Assembly (NCBI GenBank): GCA_006937955.1
Contig: SSNP01000094.1
Span: forward strand, 18,396-82,395
Length of the DNA: 64,000 bases
Origin: Pachypanchax playfairii
Taxonomy: Eukaryota > Chordata > Actinopteri > Cyprinodontiformes > Aplocheilidae
Direction: 5' to 3'
Both the position numbers and the translations under genes were made by a program. This document shows positions 47,628-59,074 of the stretch, one piece after another (the first letter of the stretch is position 1; the number at the start of each line of letters is the position of its first letter). The notes under the pieces were generated by a model. That model did no database searches. It worked only from the letters and a program-made list of their open reading frames with translations, and was not told the origin of the DNA.

Positions 47628-48509
47628 TGTCATGATTGTAATACTGAGAACAGGACTCTGAATCAAGCTGCAGACTCCAGACCAAAGGACAACAGGTAAG
47701 TTCAGAAAACGGGAGTTTTAATGAAGGTTAGTTTCACAGGTACAGATCACAAGGCAGATAAAACACTGTTCTGCTTCAGCAGGTCCAGCAGGAGCAGGCT
47801 CAGCTGTACGGGCAGCGATGGTGGATACTGAGCAGATGGAGGAGAGGAGAGGTTAGTACGTGATAATTCCTGGATGAATGATGTGGAAAACAGGTGTGAG
47901 GCTTACGGTTTGCTGAACTGCAGGTGTCCCGGGGAGTAAGCAGATGCCAGTCGGCTGAGGCTGGCGTGTGAGTGCTGGTAGAGGGCGGACAGACTGACTT
48001 GGTGGTGAACAGGTGGATCCTGGGAGCTGGAGGAATGGTGCGGAGGCAGGCCGGGAGAGGATGAGAGCAAGGCAGGTTGGAGACCGGTGTGGAAACCGTC
48101 TCTGAGAGATCCTGGACAGAGGCGGTGTGGGAACCGCTGAGGAGGTCCGGGATGAGAACCAGGCAGCCTGGAAGCTGCAAAGACGAGAACTGGATCCGGG
48201 AAAGGCCACGGTGTGGAAACCGGGGTCCTGGAAAGATCCAGCTGAGAACGTCCTGGAAAGGAGCACAAGGTGAACGGTACACAGACACGTAATGATCAAA
48301 ACATATAGTGAATGTATCTCGCTAAGTGGGTCTTGATTATCTACCACAAAACAGAGTGGAACAATCTGACGCCTGCTCTCTGCCACCACTCCTCTTTTAA
48401 GCCCAGTGGCTGATGAATGGAACTGGATCCACCTGTTGGTGACAGCTGCCACGCCCCTGAAACACAGGTGAAATCACTCACAAGCACACAGCAGAAATGA
48501 CACCTGACA
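47628..48509 (-). mobile_element. Solo-LTR-like element with 5-bp TSD CAGAC
   Basis: It is bounded by TGTCATGATTG and CACCTGACA, with CAGAC at 47623-47627 and 48510-48514. On the minus strand it starts TGTCAGGTGTC, then GGGGCGTGGCAGCTG, a TATA-like GGGCTTAAAAGAGGAG (about 48391-48406) and GGCGTCAGATTGTTCCACTC, which match the corresponding blocks of the element at 11994-12843. A CATTAAAAC polyadenylation-like signal lies near 47720. A 199-codon minus-strand frame (47853-48452) has no known domain and is probably chance. No internal retroviral genes. Confidence 0.72.
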
Positions 48510-48986
48510 CAGACTAAAAGAAACCTCTGAACCTCAGACTTGATCAGAGGCAAATTTTCATCTCGGGAGTTTGAACTTTAAAGTTATTGAATTAAAGCTA
48601 CTTAAACATTATATTGTAAACTAGCTCAGTGCTATCAGCCACTGAAACTAGCTAGGGCCTGTTTTTATGCTTAGTAATGCAAATGGTGGCAGCTTTTATT
48701 ACAGTCCTCACCTGGAATCACAGTAGGGTGTAAATCACTGGAAACGTTGAGGCTTGATTTCTCAATAAACTAAAAAAGGGAACTGTTGACTTCCAGCAGT
48801 AAACAGACTGACAGGTGATCTGCTTAATGTTATTATCTGTTGCTATATATGCACAGAATGAATTAAAAAAAGTTGAAGACACTAAACACTAAAGCTGTTT
48901 GTGAGCACAGTGCAAATGAAACAGATTGTCAAAAAGACTGCAGATAAAATGCAGACTAAATGAACAGTGAATAAAGAGGGAGCAGA

Positions 48987-49840
48987 TGTAATGGCCGGTT
49001 ATGAACAGAACTCGATTACAAAGAACTGGACAGGAGGTCAGGTGGAGTGCAAGTAAAATTATTTATTGTCAGTGAGGAAACTAGGTAGGGCTGTGGAGGA
49101 AACAGATTAGCACAGGCTAGGCAACAGGTTGGGCTAGCTGCAGCTAGCGGGACAGAGGCTAGAGGATTGGTCAAACAGTCCAGGGTTGTGTGACAGTTTC
49201 AGGGCACAGAGAACAGGCAGATCCAGTCCGTAATCCAACAATCAGATCCACAAAACAAGCAGAGGTCACTTACGGTTCAGAAGGGCAGCAATGGCAGGTA
49301 GGGTTCAGGCTTCAGGCTTAAGGCGTAGTAAGAATACAATCCAAATGTCCAGAGCCGTGTTCAGGGGCAGATGGACAATCCAGAGGAGCAGGCAGAAGGG
49401 AGGGTCAAGTCTGACCCCAAGGTCAGAGTAGTAGGGAAACAAAACCCAGATTACAGGGCATGGTACAGAGGCTTGCGTGTGCAGCACTGAGGCCTACACA
49501 AAACCTGCACCAGACAAGAGACACGGGATCTTAAATAGAGAACACAGCAGGCGTAGGGAATGACACTAACAATAAGAAGACAGGTGAAACAACTGAGCCT
49601 AATTAACAGGAAAGGGGTAGACAGAAGCACACACACAAACTAACAGGAGACTAAACTAATAATCTGACAGGCCAGATAAAACCAAAAAGAATCCCTACAC
49701 AGTACAGATACAAGAACAGAAACTAGATACATGACTAAGAACAAGTCAAAACATACACTCAAATCTCAAACATACACATAGGGGAAAAAATGAAGTGGAA
49801 AACACAAAACAGGTGGCATGAGGCGGGATGACTCATGACA
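48987..49840 (-). mobile_element. Solo-LTR-like element with 5-bp TSD GCAGA
   Basis: It is bounded by TGTAATGGCC and CTCATGACA and flanked by GCAGA at 48982-48986 and 49841-49845. On the minus strand it carries CTATTTAAGATCCCGTG (about 49522-49538) as TATA-like core followed by TCTTGTCTGG, and an AATAAATAATTTT tail signal near 49060. The sequence otherwise differs from the 47628 copy, so the two, although close and parallel, are separate insertions and not the two ends of one provirus. Confidence 0.72.
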
Positions 49841-49845
49841 GCAGA

Positions 49846-50289
49846 TTAAGAAAGGAGTAGGCTACTCTGGTGTATGTAATGATCTGATTGCTGCATTTGT
49901 ATTGCAAAAGTGTAAAAACAAAAGAAGGTCACATGAATCTACCCAATCCAAGGATGGATTTTCTGGAAAATGCCATAGGCCTTAGAGTATCTAGTGTTAA
50001 ATGTGTGCATGTTTGACCTCAGTCTGACTCTCAGGCTAAAGTCCTCAGAAGATATTATTACTCATTTGAAGTGAATGTGCTTGTCTTTTAACGATGGGGA
50101 TTTGTTTACATGTCCAACGTTAGGAACAATAGAAGATGCTGTCTCCTGTCATGAACAAGGTTCTGTTGTTGGATTTTAGACTTTCAGGTTGATGAAGTAG
50201 TCCTTAGAATTGATCTCACTAGGGGAGTTCACAAGAAACCATATGTGAACTGATTTAAGACTGACCCCATGAACAATCTTACTGATGGG

Positions 50290-50325
<36 letters not shown>

Positions 50326-50430
50326 GTAAAGTGTGTGGTAAGAAGGTCAGTCTGAAAGGAAGTAAATGCAAGCCATCTGTTCAAAGCAGAAAACTTGAGA
50401 TTTTAGATTAAAAAATTCCACTGTAAGGAG
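49846..50430. other. No gene seen; T39 homopolymer
   Basis: The T run spans about 50293-50331. Nothing else recognised. Confidence 0.5.
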
Positions 50431-50431
50431 G

Positions 50432-50480
50432 TACAGTACAGACCAAAAGTTTGGACACACCTCATTCAAAGAGAATGAGA
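50432..50480. repeat. Isolated Tc1-type terminal repeat (DD37E family)
   Basis: TACAGTACAGACCAAAAGTT then TGGACACACCTCATTCAAAG is the end of a widespread fish Tc1 family, probably that of the relic at 42130. It is followed at once by a different repeat, so only the tip is present. Confidence 0.55.
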
Positions 50481-50504
50481 AACGTGAGTGTGTGTGAGTG
50501 ACTG

Positions 50505-50578
50505 ACTGTAGTGTGAAGCGCTTTGGGGGTCGTAGGACCTGAGTAAAGCGCTTATACAATTACACGCCATTTACCATT
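50505..50578 (+). repeat. LINE/SINE 3' tail
   Basis: GTGTGAAGCGCTTTGGGGGT, then CTGAGTAAAGCGCTTATACA and CGCCATTTACCATTT is a standard tail of fish non-LTR elements. It is very short. Confidence 0.55.
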
Positions 50579-50929
50579 TGAATTGTTTACACAAGCTACA
50601 ACCTTGGTTGCATTGTACCAACAACATAAGACCATCACATTGATGATTGTCTATTATTAAGTTTGTAGGCAAAGTTTTTCCTTCTTTCTCTTAATAAATG
50701 TTCTGTTTTCTTTGTGTACATATTTTTATGATATGTATGTACTGTAAATAGCTGTAAAAAGACAAAAGACATTATATACATCAGGCCTCATCACAGTGTT
50801 TAACAACAGATGGACTCATCTCACTAACACAGTGTTTTTACATATAGCTACTTTCTAGTCTTTATCACTCTGTCATTATGTCCCTTACAAATTCAGTCAA
50901 ACTAGAAAGGCAATAAGGTTTTCGGTAAA

Positions 50930-51180
50930 TACCATGCATGTGTATAGCACTTTTTAAGTCAGAGGACTCACAAAGCTCTTCACATGACAATTTTTCATTC
51001 ACCCATTCATGCACACATTCACATGTTTGGTGGTGATAAACTACACACATGTTATGATCACAGCTGCCCTGGAACACAGTGACAGAAGTGAGGCTGCCAA
51101 ACAAGTGCAATCAGGCCCTCTGACCACCATCAAACAGACCAGGTGGGTGAGGTGTCTTACCCATAGGTCACAACTGCACA
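50930..51180 (+). repeat. Interspersed repeat, SINE/LINE-tail type, copy 2
   Basis: Same family and orientation as 1985-2310; shared words include TTTGGTGGTGATAAA, CCTGGAACACAGTGACAG, GAGGCTGCCA and CCCTCTGACCACCA. Confidence 0.65.
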
Positions 51181-51829
51181 GTTGTAATGATGGTTTGTAC
51201 TGCCACTTAAAGGTTCTATTGGTTTCTCAAATTCAAAGTGTTAGTGTCAGGAGCTTCAATTTTGTTGTAATGCTTGTTATGTCATTACTACATGACAGTG
51301 TAGAAAATTACAGCAAAATTTAGTTTGCTATAAACGGTGTTTTCTTGCTTATTATAACACGGAGCTATGACATCATCCTGACCTTAACTTTAACATGTAA
51401 TTAAGTTATAGCATGAATGAAGTTAAATGAAGCCAGGAAGTACTGTAGAACAATCTTTTATCCTCAGATATTTAGCATTGATGCAGCTGGTGTATCAGTT
51501 ACTGCTGCAGTATTGTTGACAATTGTCTGACAATTCATCTATAGAGCAGTTGCCTGTGCATTGGTAAAATAGATTGTATTCAACACTGACTCAATGTTTA
51601 AATTACAAGTGAGAGTAAATGATGAATACGAATGTTTGGAGTACTCATCTGAATCAGCTTTGCACAATGGGACTCCTAATTCACTCTTCGTGTTGCAGCA
51701 TCTTTGCTTTGTCTGGATGTCCCTGTCTCACTGGTTGTATCTTATTTTACTTTGACAGAAGATTTGGCACATAGACTGTGTATACTAAAACAGAGGCTAG
51801 CATTTCTATCCCTATTATGACATTATTTT

Positions 51830-51985
51830 AACTCCTATTCAACTCATATTTACTACTCCTATTTCTGTCGCCTAACCCAAACCCTACCCCAACCCAAAAA
51901 AAGATGTTCTTCCTTATTAGGACCAGGCTTTGGTCCATATAAAGACCCTAAGTCTTGAGAAGGTAAGGGGGTATACTAGGAAAGT
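51830..51985. repeat. Second copy of the CTAACCC / GGACCAGGCTT repeat
   Basis: See 24465-24774. The copy is more diverged and lacks the CA tail. Confidence 0.5.
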
Positions 51986-51989
51986 TCAT

Positions 51990-52843
51990 AAAAAGTTAAC
52001 AATACCAGATACAATCACACAAAATGCAAATGCACAGACATTCAGTGGCGACAGCAGTAGCAGAAGAATAAATGAAAATAATTGTTCACTTTAAAGACAC
52101 TGTTTACTGCTCCGAGCTTTTCAGACAACCAACAAAGGATGAAGAGTAGTACCGGATGCTGTCACAGCATCAAGCATTCAATCTTTTCAAATTAGAACAA
52201 CATTGCCCGTTTACACCTCATGATCTGCCATCTTGCCCTCAAGGATTCAAGAAACCAAATGTCATGTCTAATAAGAATCAAAAATTGAAGCTCCTTTTAT
52301 GAAAAGATTTTTAAGTCATTTACAAACTGCCTGTTCTTGAATGGGTCTGGTGCATCGTTGAGAGAAGTCCCCGGACACCAAAAACTATAACTCACTGCTT
52401 GTCAATAAAACTTTTAAATTCAATCAGCCTTCTTGTGATTGTCCATATCAGGTCCAGTAACACCAATTAAAATTATACAGATATTCTTGTACCATTATTA
52501 TGATATTCTTGCTACTTCACTTAACTTCTCACTCTGTAAAGCTCCAGCTTTAATCTTAGACTCTGCTACAACTCTGTGGATCTGGAGCTTGTGTTGCCAC
52601 AATGAGACATGTGCAGCACTTAAAGTCTAGCATTTTCCATCTAGTTTCTTCTTTACTTTCATTGGAGAGGTTTGGACTTGTAACATTCTTTCATGGCTGC
52701 ACAGCTTTCTATAAACTAAGATCCAATCCACTTACAAATTTCACTTATACAAAAAGAAAATAGGATGAGAAATGTCAACAGTGATGGAGTAAAAACTAAT
52801 GAGAACGGACCTTTGGGAGGGACCATTGTTCTTGAAATCTTTG
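51990..52843. other. No gene seen
   Basis: AT-rich. Nothing recognised. Confidence 0.45.
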
Positions 52844-53555
52844 AAACTTGTCATGAATTACAAGGTGTGGATCTCAAAAGCAGAGAAGCAGAGAGTGGCA
52901 GGCTAAAAATAAAAGAGTTTAACAAAACCAGGATGGGGGGGAACCAAACACATATATGAGCTGCTCACTGTGGGAGACAGGGGGGTTAGTCCACGGTTGC
53001 AAAAAATGTCCAAAGTACAACATGTTCAAAGTTCAAAAATCAAAGTTCAAAGTATCAAAGCAAAGTCAAAGTAACAACAAAACAAAAGCACTCTACTCAC
53101 TTGAGAAGGCAGGCGGAAGTCCAAAAACCAAGGGGGGAAGAAAAAACTCAAAATCCACATATCCAACACATTGCACGTAACTATGACAAAAACCCAGACT
53201 ATAACTCCATGACTCTATAACTATGACTGTAATTCTTTAAAGGCAAACAACAATTGACAAAGGACACGACAAAGACAAGATACAACAGTCCGGCACTGAA
53301 CAGACAACAGAATCAACCTTAAATGGTGCTGGACCCAGACGAGACACAGGTGAAGACAATGAACTAATGACAAGAGGTGAAGCACAGGAAATGAGATGAC
53401 CATACATCGAACATGAACTGTTAAAACCAAAGAGGGAGACACACAAATACTCAACACGAATACACAGACACCAGACTATGACAAAACACAAAACTCAACA
53501 CTTAAACCACAATGACTAAACATAACAACGGACAATTAAACCTAAACTAAATTAA

Positions 53556-54073
53556 CCCTACGGGGACGCCGTCATCGTCGACGATGCCAGGGACCTTGTT
53601 GTGTTTAATCGAACATAGCTTCCGAACCATAAAAGATAGAAACGTACTTTTTTCCCCTCTAAATCGGGAGAATCCAAGCTTTCAGACGGTAGTTCCGGCA
53701 TCGCTCTAGCCCATTCACAAGGGATACAGTGTCGTGTCAAAGTCGGTGTTCTAATCAGAGCCTTTGTCTTTTGCGCATGACGCGCGGTTGTCAATTTTTT
53801 TTTTTCTTATTCATTGATATTTAGTGTGGGTTTTTCTTGAATAAAGTGTGATATTCTAATTTTCGCCTAATTTTTTTTTTGTATTTTTTATTCCAATACT
53901 CTTTATTTCAAGCAAAGGAGCCTCATTTACACAGCAGTTTATGATATTTCAATTCAAAATAAAAAAACAAGGTATAGGACATTATGGGGCATTGAAAGGT
54001 GGTGTTTTAGTAGCATTTAAACAAAAAAAAGTCAAAAGTTTACTTCTACAAAAAACCCTTGGTCCCCAGAGGG
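53556..54073. mobile_element. piggyBac deletion derivative A (518 bp)
   Basis: TTAA at 53552-53555 and 54074-54077 flank ends CCCTACGGGGACGCC and ...GGTCCCCAGAGGG, an imperfect inverted pair. The right 270 bp are nearly identical to the tail of the transposase-bearing element at 1037-1319. It carries no transposase frame, so it is a non-autonomous internal-deletion derivative of that family. Confidence 0.9.
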
Positions 54074-54523
54074 TTAACACAAGAACCGCCAAGGGGTCAT
54101 TTTTACCCCCCTGCATTTTCAACTTCATGTAACTTTCTCAAATTTAACCCTATCTGTCTAAAACTTTATGACTTTTTATAAAATGACTATTTTGGCATTT
54201 TTGAGAATTTTGGAATGTTTTTGATAAAAAATAAAAAGACTGTGATCATTTTTACCTAGAACCGCCGAAAGGGGTCATTTTTACCCCATAGAAATCAATG
54301 TAACGCTGAGACTTGCGCGAGCGTTGCTAGGCAACCGCGTTCTGCCGCGAAAAGTGACAGCTCGAGCTAGAGTGTCCCTTCTATACTGTTCAAATTTACT
54401 ATCAAGCAAGCAAACAAAAGAATAGATTTCAAGGAACGCTAAACATCTGCTCTACTGGCTACAGGTAGCTAATCTCAGCCACCATCTCAGATTGTCATAT
54501 AGTTGACTGATCGGTCTAAAAAA

Positions 54524-54854
54524 ATGAAGAGAAGCAGACTTATGAATGATGAAGAAGCTTTGGCTTTGCTTCAGCAAATGAATGAAGAAGACTCAGATGG
54601 AGGAGAAATGATTAGCTCCTCAGAAACTGATGGAGACAAGGTCAGTGATCCATCGTTTTCACCCGATGAAAAGAGTAAACTGTGGCATCAAACGCAACTG
54701 CGCAAAAAATAAAACCACCAAAGTCTGCATGAAGTGCCGGCGTGCAGTCTGTGGTCAGTGTACGAAGAGCGTTTTCAATGTTTGTGTTGAATGTGAGGAG
54801 TTGGTGACTGAATGTCCGCATGTTTCAGCGCTATTTATTTTAATCAGTTTGTGA
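54524..54854 (+). pseudogene. piggyBac transposase: N-terminal start joined out of frame to zinc-domain end
   Basis: From the ATG at 54524 the frame gives MKRSRLMNDEEALALLQQMN and an acidic serine-rich stretch (SDGGEMISSSETDG), the usual start of piggyBac transposases, and stops at 54712 after 62 residues. In the +1 frame directly behind the join, NKTTKVCMKCRRAVCGQCTK and FNVCVECEEL (54712-54810) form the C-terminal cysteine-rich zinc domain with three C-x2-C pairs. Everything between, including all DDE catalytic residues, is deleted. A short chimeric peptide could in principle be made from the second frame, but I see no evidence for it. It is a dead copy of a family different from the one at 3-968, because the cysteine spacing differs. 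Confidence 0.85.
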
Positions 54855-55267
54855 TCATTCACCTAACTAATTTTAGTAGAATAAGTATTCTTTATGTTGA
54901 AATAAATATTCACAATTTAGTTTAGCCCTAATTTATTTCAATAGTCTTTTTTTTTTTTTGCTTGTTTTTGCTGACCGTTTATCAATCGGCTGTATGCCGC
55001 TGCTATCTGCTTTATGTTGATAGGCTAATAATCAACAGATTTAGGCTATTCAGCAAGGCTTTAGGAACTTGACTATCTTTCTAATTTATTCTGGTTATTT
55101 TTCTAAATATTTTCTGATTCATAATTTGCTAATTTTAAAGTTTTAACCGAACATATTGTTCCCTTATGTTATCTGATGTGCCATACAATAAACGATCGTA
55201 TCTGACATTCATCCAGCTGTTTCATTATTGTGGCATCTATGGTTGTTTTTGTCTTTTGGTTTGTTTG

Positions 55268-55293
55268 NNNNNNNNNNNNNNNNNNNNNNNNNN
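55268..55293. other. Assembly gap (26 N)
   Basis: Twenty-six undetermined bases followed directly by a T run of about 24 to 55317. Confidence 1.
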
Positions 55294-55774
55294 TTTTTTT
55301 TTTTTTTTTTTTTTTTTGCTGCCAAAACACTTGATAAAAAAACATAAGCCAAATACATAGAAAATAAGTTAATTTTGTTTCATATTTACCAATATGGGAA
55401 TGTTATAAACGAAGCTTAAGTTATTCTACTGAAAATACGAGGCCAATATTTATCCCACATTATTCAGTTATTGGTAAAATTTTTGTTGAATCCATGCCTA
55501 CTTCCGAAAGATAAAAAAAAAAAAGTTTAAAAGGAAAAAAAAAACCTCTATAAGCTGCATCTCTCTTCTTTTTAAGTGCTGCTAGACAGGGGGTCAAAAT
55601 GACCCCCTCTGGCGGTTCTAGGTGGTATTGAAATGTTGGCGGTTCCAGTGTTAAACAGAAGCCCAAGCATACATACATACAAAGACAAATCCCCAAAAGC
55701 CGCAAACTACAAAAACCCACCACAAAACAATGAACAGGAGACCGTGGCTGAATCCCACGGCTCCTGACATAAAC

Positions 55775-57630
55775 TTTCTACCATTCCAGGGTACAGGACA
55801 AATTTCTGGTCTTCACAAAGTCTCTATTCAGTCTAGTCCTCTTGGTGAAGGAGACCTGTCAGAATAGCAGATGGTAACTAACAATATCTGATAGACTACA
55901 TAGAGATTAAGGATTTGTAATGAAAATAGATGCTCAAATTGTACACCAGGCAGATGAAAGTCCAATCATCAGAAGAATCACTGTGAATACATGTGAAAAG
56001 TAAATGATCGCAAACTTAATAGAGAAAATGTTTCAACACTTTAGCAGATGTTTGAAAACTGTGTTCTCACACATGTCTGCAGGTATAACAGTGTGGGCTG
56101 CTGGGCCCTGTGCTTCCATCACACCTGTGTTTATACTCCGGCTTGGTCTCCTTCAGGGTCATCATTCTGTCATTTATGCACTTTACAACATACTGTCAAC
56201 ACATCCACACTAACATACAAACAGTAACAGAAATGTGATTGTCGGGTGGAAACAAACCCAGAGATATGTCATCATATAACCTTCTTTAACATTCATCCAT
56301 CTGAATACAGTTTAGAGAAAATAACATCAATAATAATAGGCTACATACCACCTCAGCAAATGTCCAAGCAAATCAATGTTATATAAACAAAGGGGGGTTA
56401 AATTGTTATTCATATGATGTAGGAAATAATAACAACAACGGAGAACTGTAATTTATCTGATTTTTGGAAGTTGAAAGGTTTGAGACATCCATGTACGTGT
56501 TATGCAAAGTTAGAAAGACAGTTGGTGAATCATCTACTCAGATCTGGATCTGTGAAATCAATCACAGGGAAATCTCAAAATGAGGGAAGGCAGCCCTCAG
56601 AAGAAAGAGGGTGTACATTTGATAATTAAACATATGGAAATAATTTAGAGGGAGGTTTTAAAGTGTCAGAGAAAATTTTGGAAAGTTGAGAAAAAAAAAT
56701 GTATATGTCTGCGCCCCCTTACATCATTTTTGATTCTATAATAACAGTTTTTATCCCCACAATATAATTGTATCTTCTCCCCAACAGGGACATACACTTG
56801 CATTGTTGTGAATTGTGTCCTCATATTAAAGAAAGTTATCTAACACCATAGGAGCTGATTAATTCCTTCTAAGTAATTTATTTCTTTGGCAGCACAAACG
56901 TGATTGTATTTTTCTCCAGTGTGCTGAAATCCTGCCAAAAGTAAATGTGAAAAATAAATTTCACCTAATGATTAAACAAAGTTGTTTGTTCCTCCATTTT
57001 AATCATGAACATTGGGTTCTTCTCTGGAAGCAATAGTTTTTGTTTTTTTTTGTTTTTCCCAAAAGGCTGCATTCTAATACAGTGGTAAAGTCAATGATTG
57101 TTTAATTCTGTCTCACTTTTGCATATCTACCTTGCATTTCCACATATATAGAGGATTTCTGGCTGCAAGAAAAAAATGTCAACATCCCCTCTTTACATCT
57201 TAGGTACTCTAGCATGATTAGTGTATTTCCACCAATGCAAAGTTACTACAGGTTTAATGGTTATTCCATAGAATGAATGACTATGAATATAAACTTGTAA
57301 ACATTGTAAAAGTACCAACAGCATCTACATGCCATTCTCTCTAGCAGTTACAAGTTGTTTTCACTGCTGCTCTTGCATTAGACTTGGCTCTTCCATTTCT
57401 TTGATGAGTCTTTTTAGAGGATGTTGGTGCAGATTACAGGTTCTTGCTTGTTATGAATAGATTGCCTAACAACCATCACTGAGGGTTATGGGTGCTTTTA
57501 GTTGGGGCAAACTATAAAGTAATAACACATTACTCAGCAAGGCAATGCGCGGGCTGTGGTGTCAAGGCAGATAAGGGACTAAGACAACATCCTCCATTCC
57601 TTCAAAATAAGAGTTATCAAATTATACACT
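55775..57630. other. No gene seen
   Basis: AT-rich. Nothing recognised. Confidence 0.45.
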
Positions 57631-57632
57631 GA

Positions 57633-58591
57633 GGTCCTGATTTATCAAATGTTTGCGGTTGTTAAAACAGGCGCAAACCGCTCAGGAGCCACAAAAACAA
57701 GCAGCAGGTGATTTACTATCGACGCGCAGGCAAAACTGCGCCTGTTAAGCCTGCTGCTAGACGCGCAGTCATTTTAGCGCTTTTCCCCAATATGCAATGT
57801 GGGCGTTTCTGTCAGAATGCGCAAAATATTGGGAGGAGAACATGTAAATAAGTGGGCGTTCCTGACGCAGTGTGATTTATTAAACATGAAACTGTTAGCG
57901 ATTTCTAATTTTGCGTGTATTTTTACCACCTTTGAAAAGCATGTCTTAACTCGGCGCAAAAATGACTGCAGTGATTGTTGCGAGGAGAAGACACAGACAG
58001 ACGTGTAGATCATTCCAGCACACTGTGGCAACTAGTGCTGCGTCTCCCAGGGTAGATTGTCTAGTGTGTGTCACAAATTTTGAATCCAGTGTATGCGAGC
58101 AGATACATACAGTTTCCAAACACTTGCAGAGTAACATCGATATAATCTGGCACATATACGCACTAGAAATACTGTGGAGCGCACCGCATCCTGAAAAGCA
58201 GGTGTCGGTGTTTGGACCGCACAGGAGGGACACTTTACGCACAAGATAGCCTTGATCACTGTTGTTTGCTTTGTGTTGCACAACATTCCACAACATCACA
58301 GGGTGGAGCCTGAAGATGTCTTTGCTGTGGCTCAGCAATATATTTTGCCTCTTACGCTCATATTTGAAGCTCCAATGGCTCGAAATTCATTTTCCATTTG
58401 CGCCTTTATTGCGCCCACAAGAGAATAGCGCCGTCAAACTCCTCATTTGAATATTGGTTTTTGTGCTGGTTAATAATTGCACAATCAGTCTTAGTAGATC
58501 ACCCGCAAATTAGGAACACACCCTTGGCGCAAAATTTTTGCAGCACACACAATTTTGCGCTCTTTACTTGGAATGTTGATAAATCAGGCCC
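57633..58591. mobile_element. PIF/Harbinger-like element, non-autonomous (959 bp)
   Basis: The ends GGTCCTGATTTATCAAA and ...TTGATAAATCAGGCCC form an inverted pair (15 of 16) typical of Harbinger elements in fish and frogs. The interior is CpG-rich with repeated GCGCAAA / TTTGCGC words near both ends (57671, 58530). A start ATGACTGCAGTGATTGTTGC (57962) followed by RRRHRQTC-type arginine-rich sequence may be a relic gene start, but stops follow. The three-base target duplication is not clear: TTA lies on the right, TGA on the left. Confidence 0.68.
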
Positions 58592-58774
58592 TTAGTTTTG
58601 CCTTTAAAAGATTCCCAAAACATGGAAAGGTTATACAAATAGCTTACAGAATGGCCAAGCATAGACTTTCAGTCTTTTTTAACTACCTGTGAATTACAAA
58701 GATATGCAGCAGCAACGTCACAGGTAAGAATAAAATGTCATGCCAATAACAACAACATAGGCTATAGCAACAGA

Positions 58775-59070
58775 TCATAGGTTCAATTCAGTTCAATTCA
58801 TTTTTATTTATAAAGCACCAGTTCATAACAAAATGAGTTTCAAGGCCCTTTACAGAAATATCAAGTCAATCAAAATAAAACATTCCCTGTCTAAGGAACC
58901 GGCCGATCATGTTGAATCATCAATTCAACACAATCTCCCATCCTGAGCAGCACAAGTGGCAACAGTAGAAAGGAAATACCTTTAACAGGTAGAAGCTTCC
59001 AGCAGGACCCAGATCAGGATGGGCGGCCTTCTGCCTCAACTAACTGGTTAAAGCTGAAAGGAAAGAGACA
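58775..59070 (-). repeat. LINE 3' tail (Rex1/L2-like), minus strand
   Basis: TTCAATTCATTTTTATTTAT, AAGGCCCTTTACAGAAAT, GAGCAGCACAAGTGGCAACA, TAGAAGCTTCCAGCAGGACC and GGATGGGCGGCCTTCTGCC are the reverse complement of a widespread fish LINE tail. The coding part is absent. Confidence 0.6.
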
Positions 59071-59074
59071 CAGA

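Larger units (their letters stand above)
54078..55650 (+). mobile_element. piggyBac element B, internally deleted (1573 bp)
   Basis: TTAA at 54074-54077 (shared with element A) and 55651-55654 flank ends CACAAGAACCGCC and GGCGGTTCCAGTG. The motif AGAACCGCC plus GGGGTCATTTTTACCCC occurs at the left tip and again at about 54258-54287; GGGGTCAAAATGACCCC (a palindrome) plus CTCTGGCGGTTCT occurs inside the right tip. An assembly gap of 26 N followed by a T run lies within (55268-55317). Confidence 0.9.
52849..55769 (-). mobile_element. Solo-LTR-like element carrying two nested piggyBac elements
   Basis: The left end TGTCATGAATT and right end CTCCTGACA match the family pattern. Without the nested 2.1 kb the unit is about 820 bp, the same size as the other copies. 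The flanks read AAACT on the left and T-AAACT on the right, a five-base duplication offset by one base. On the minus strand CCATTTAAGG (about 53317-53326) is the TATA-like core. The halves are 52849-53551 and 55655-55769. Confidence 0.62.

Noticed and set aside
47628..49840. Provirus with two LTRs at 47.6 and 49.0 kb
   Set aside because: The two units differ in sequence, each has its own 5-bp duplication, and only 480 bp without coding capacity lie between them.
53558..53794. 78-codon minus-strand frame
   Set aside because: It is the noncoding left end of piggyBac derivative A.
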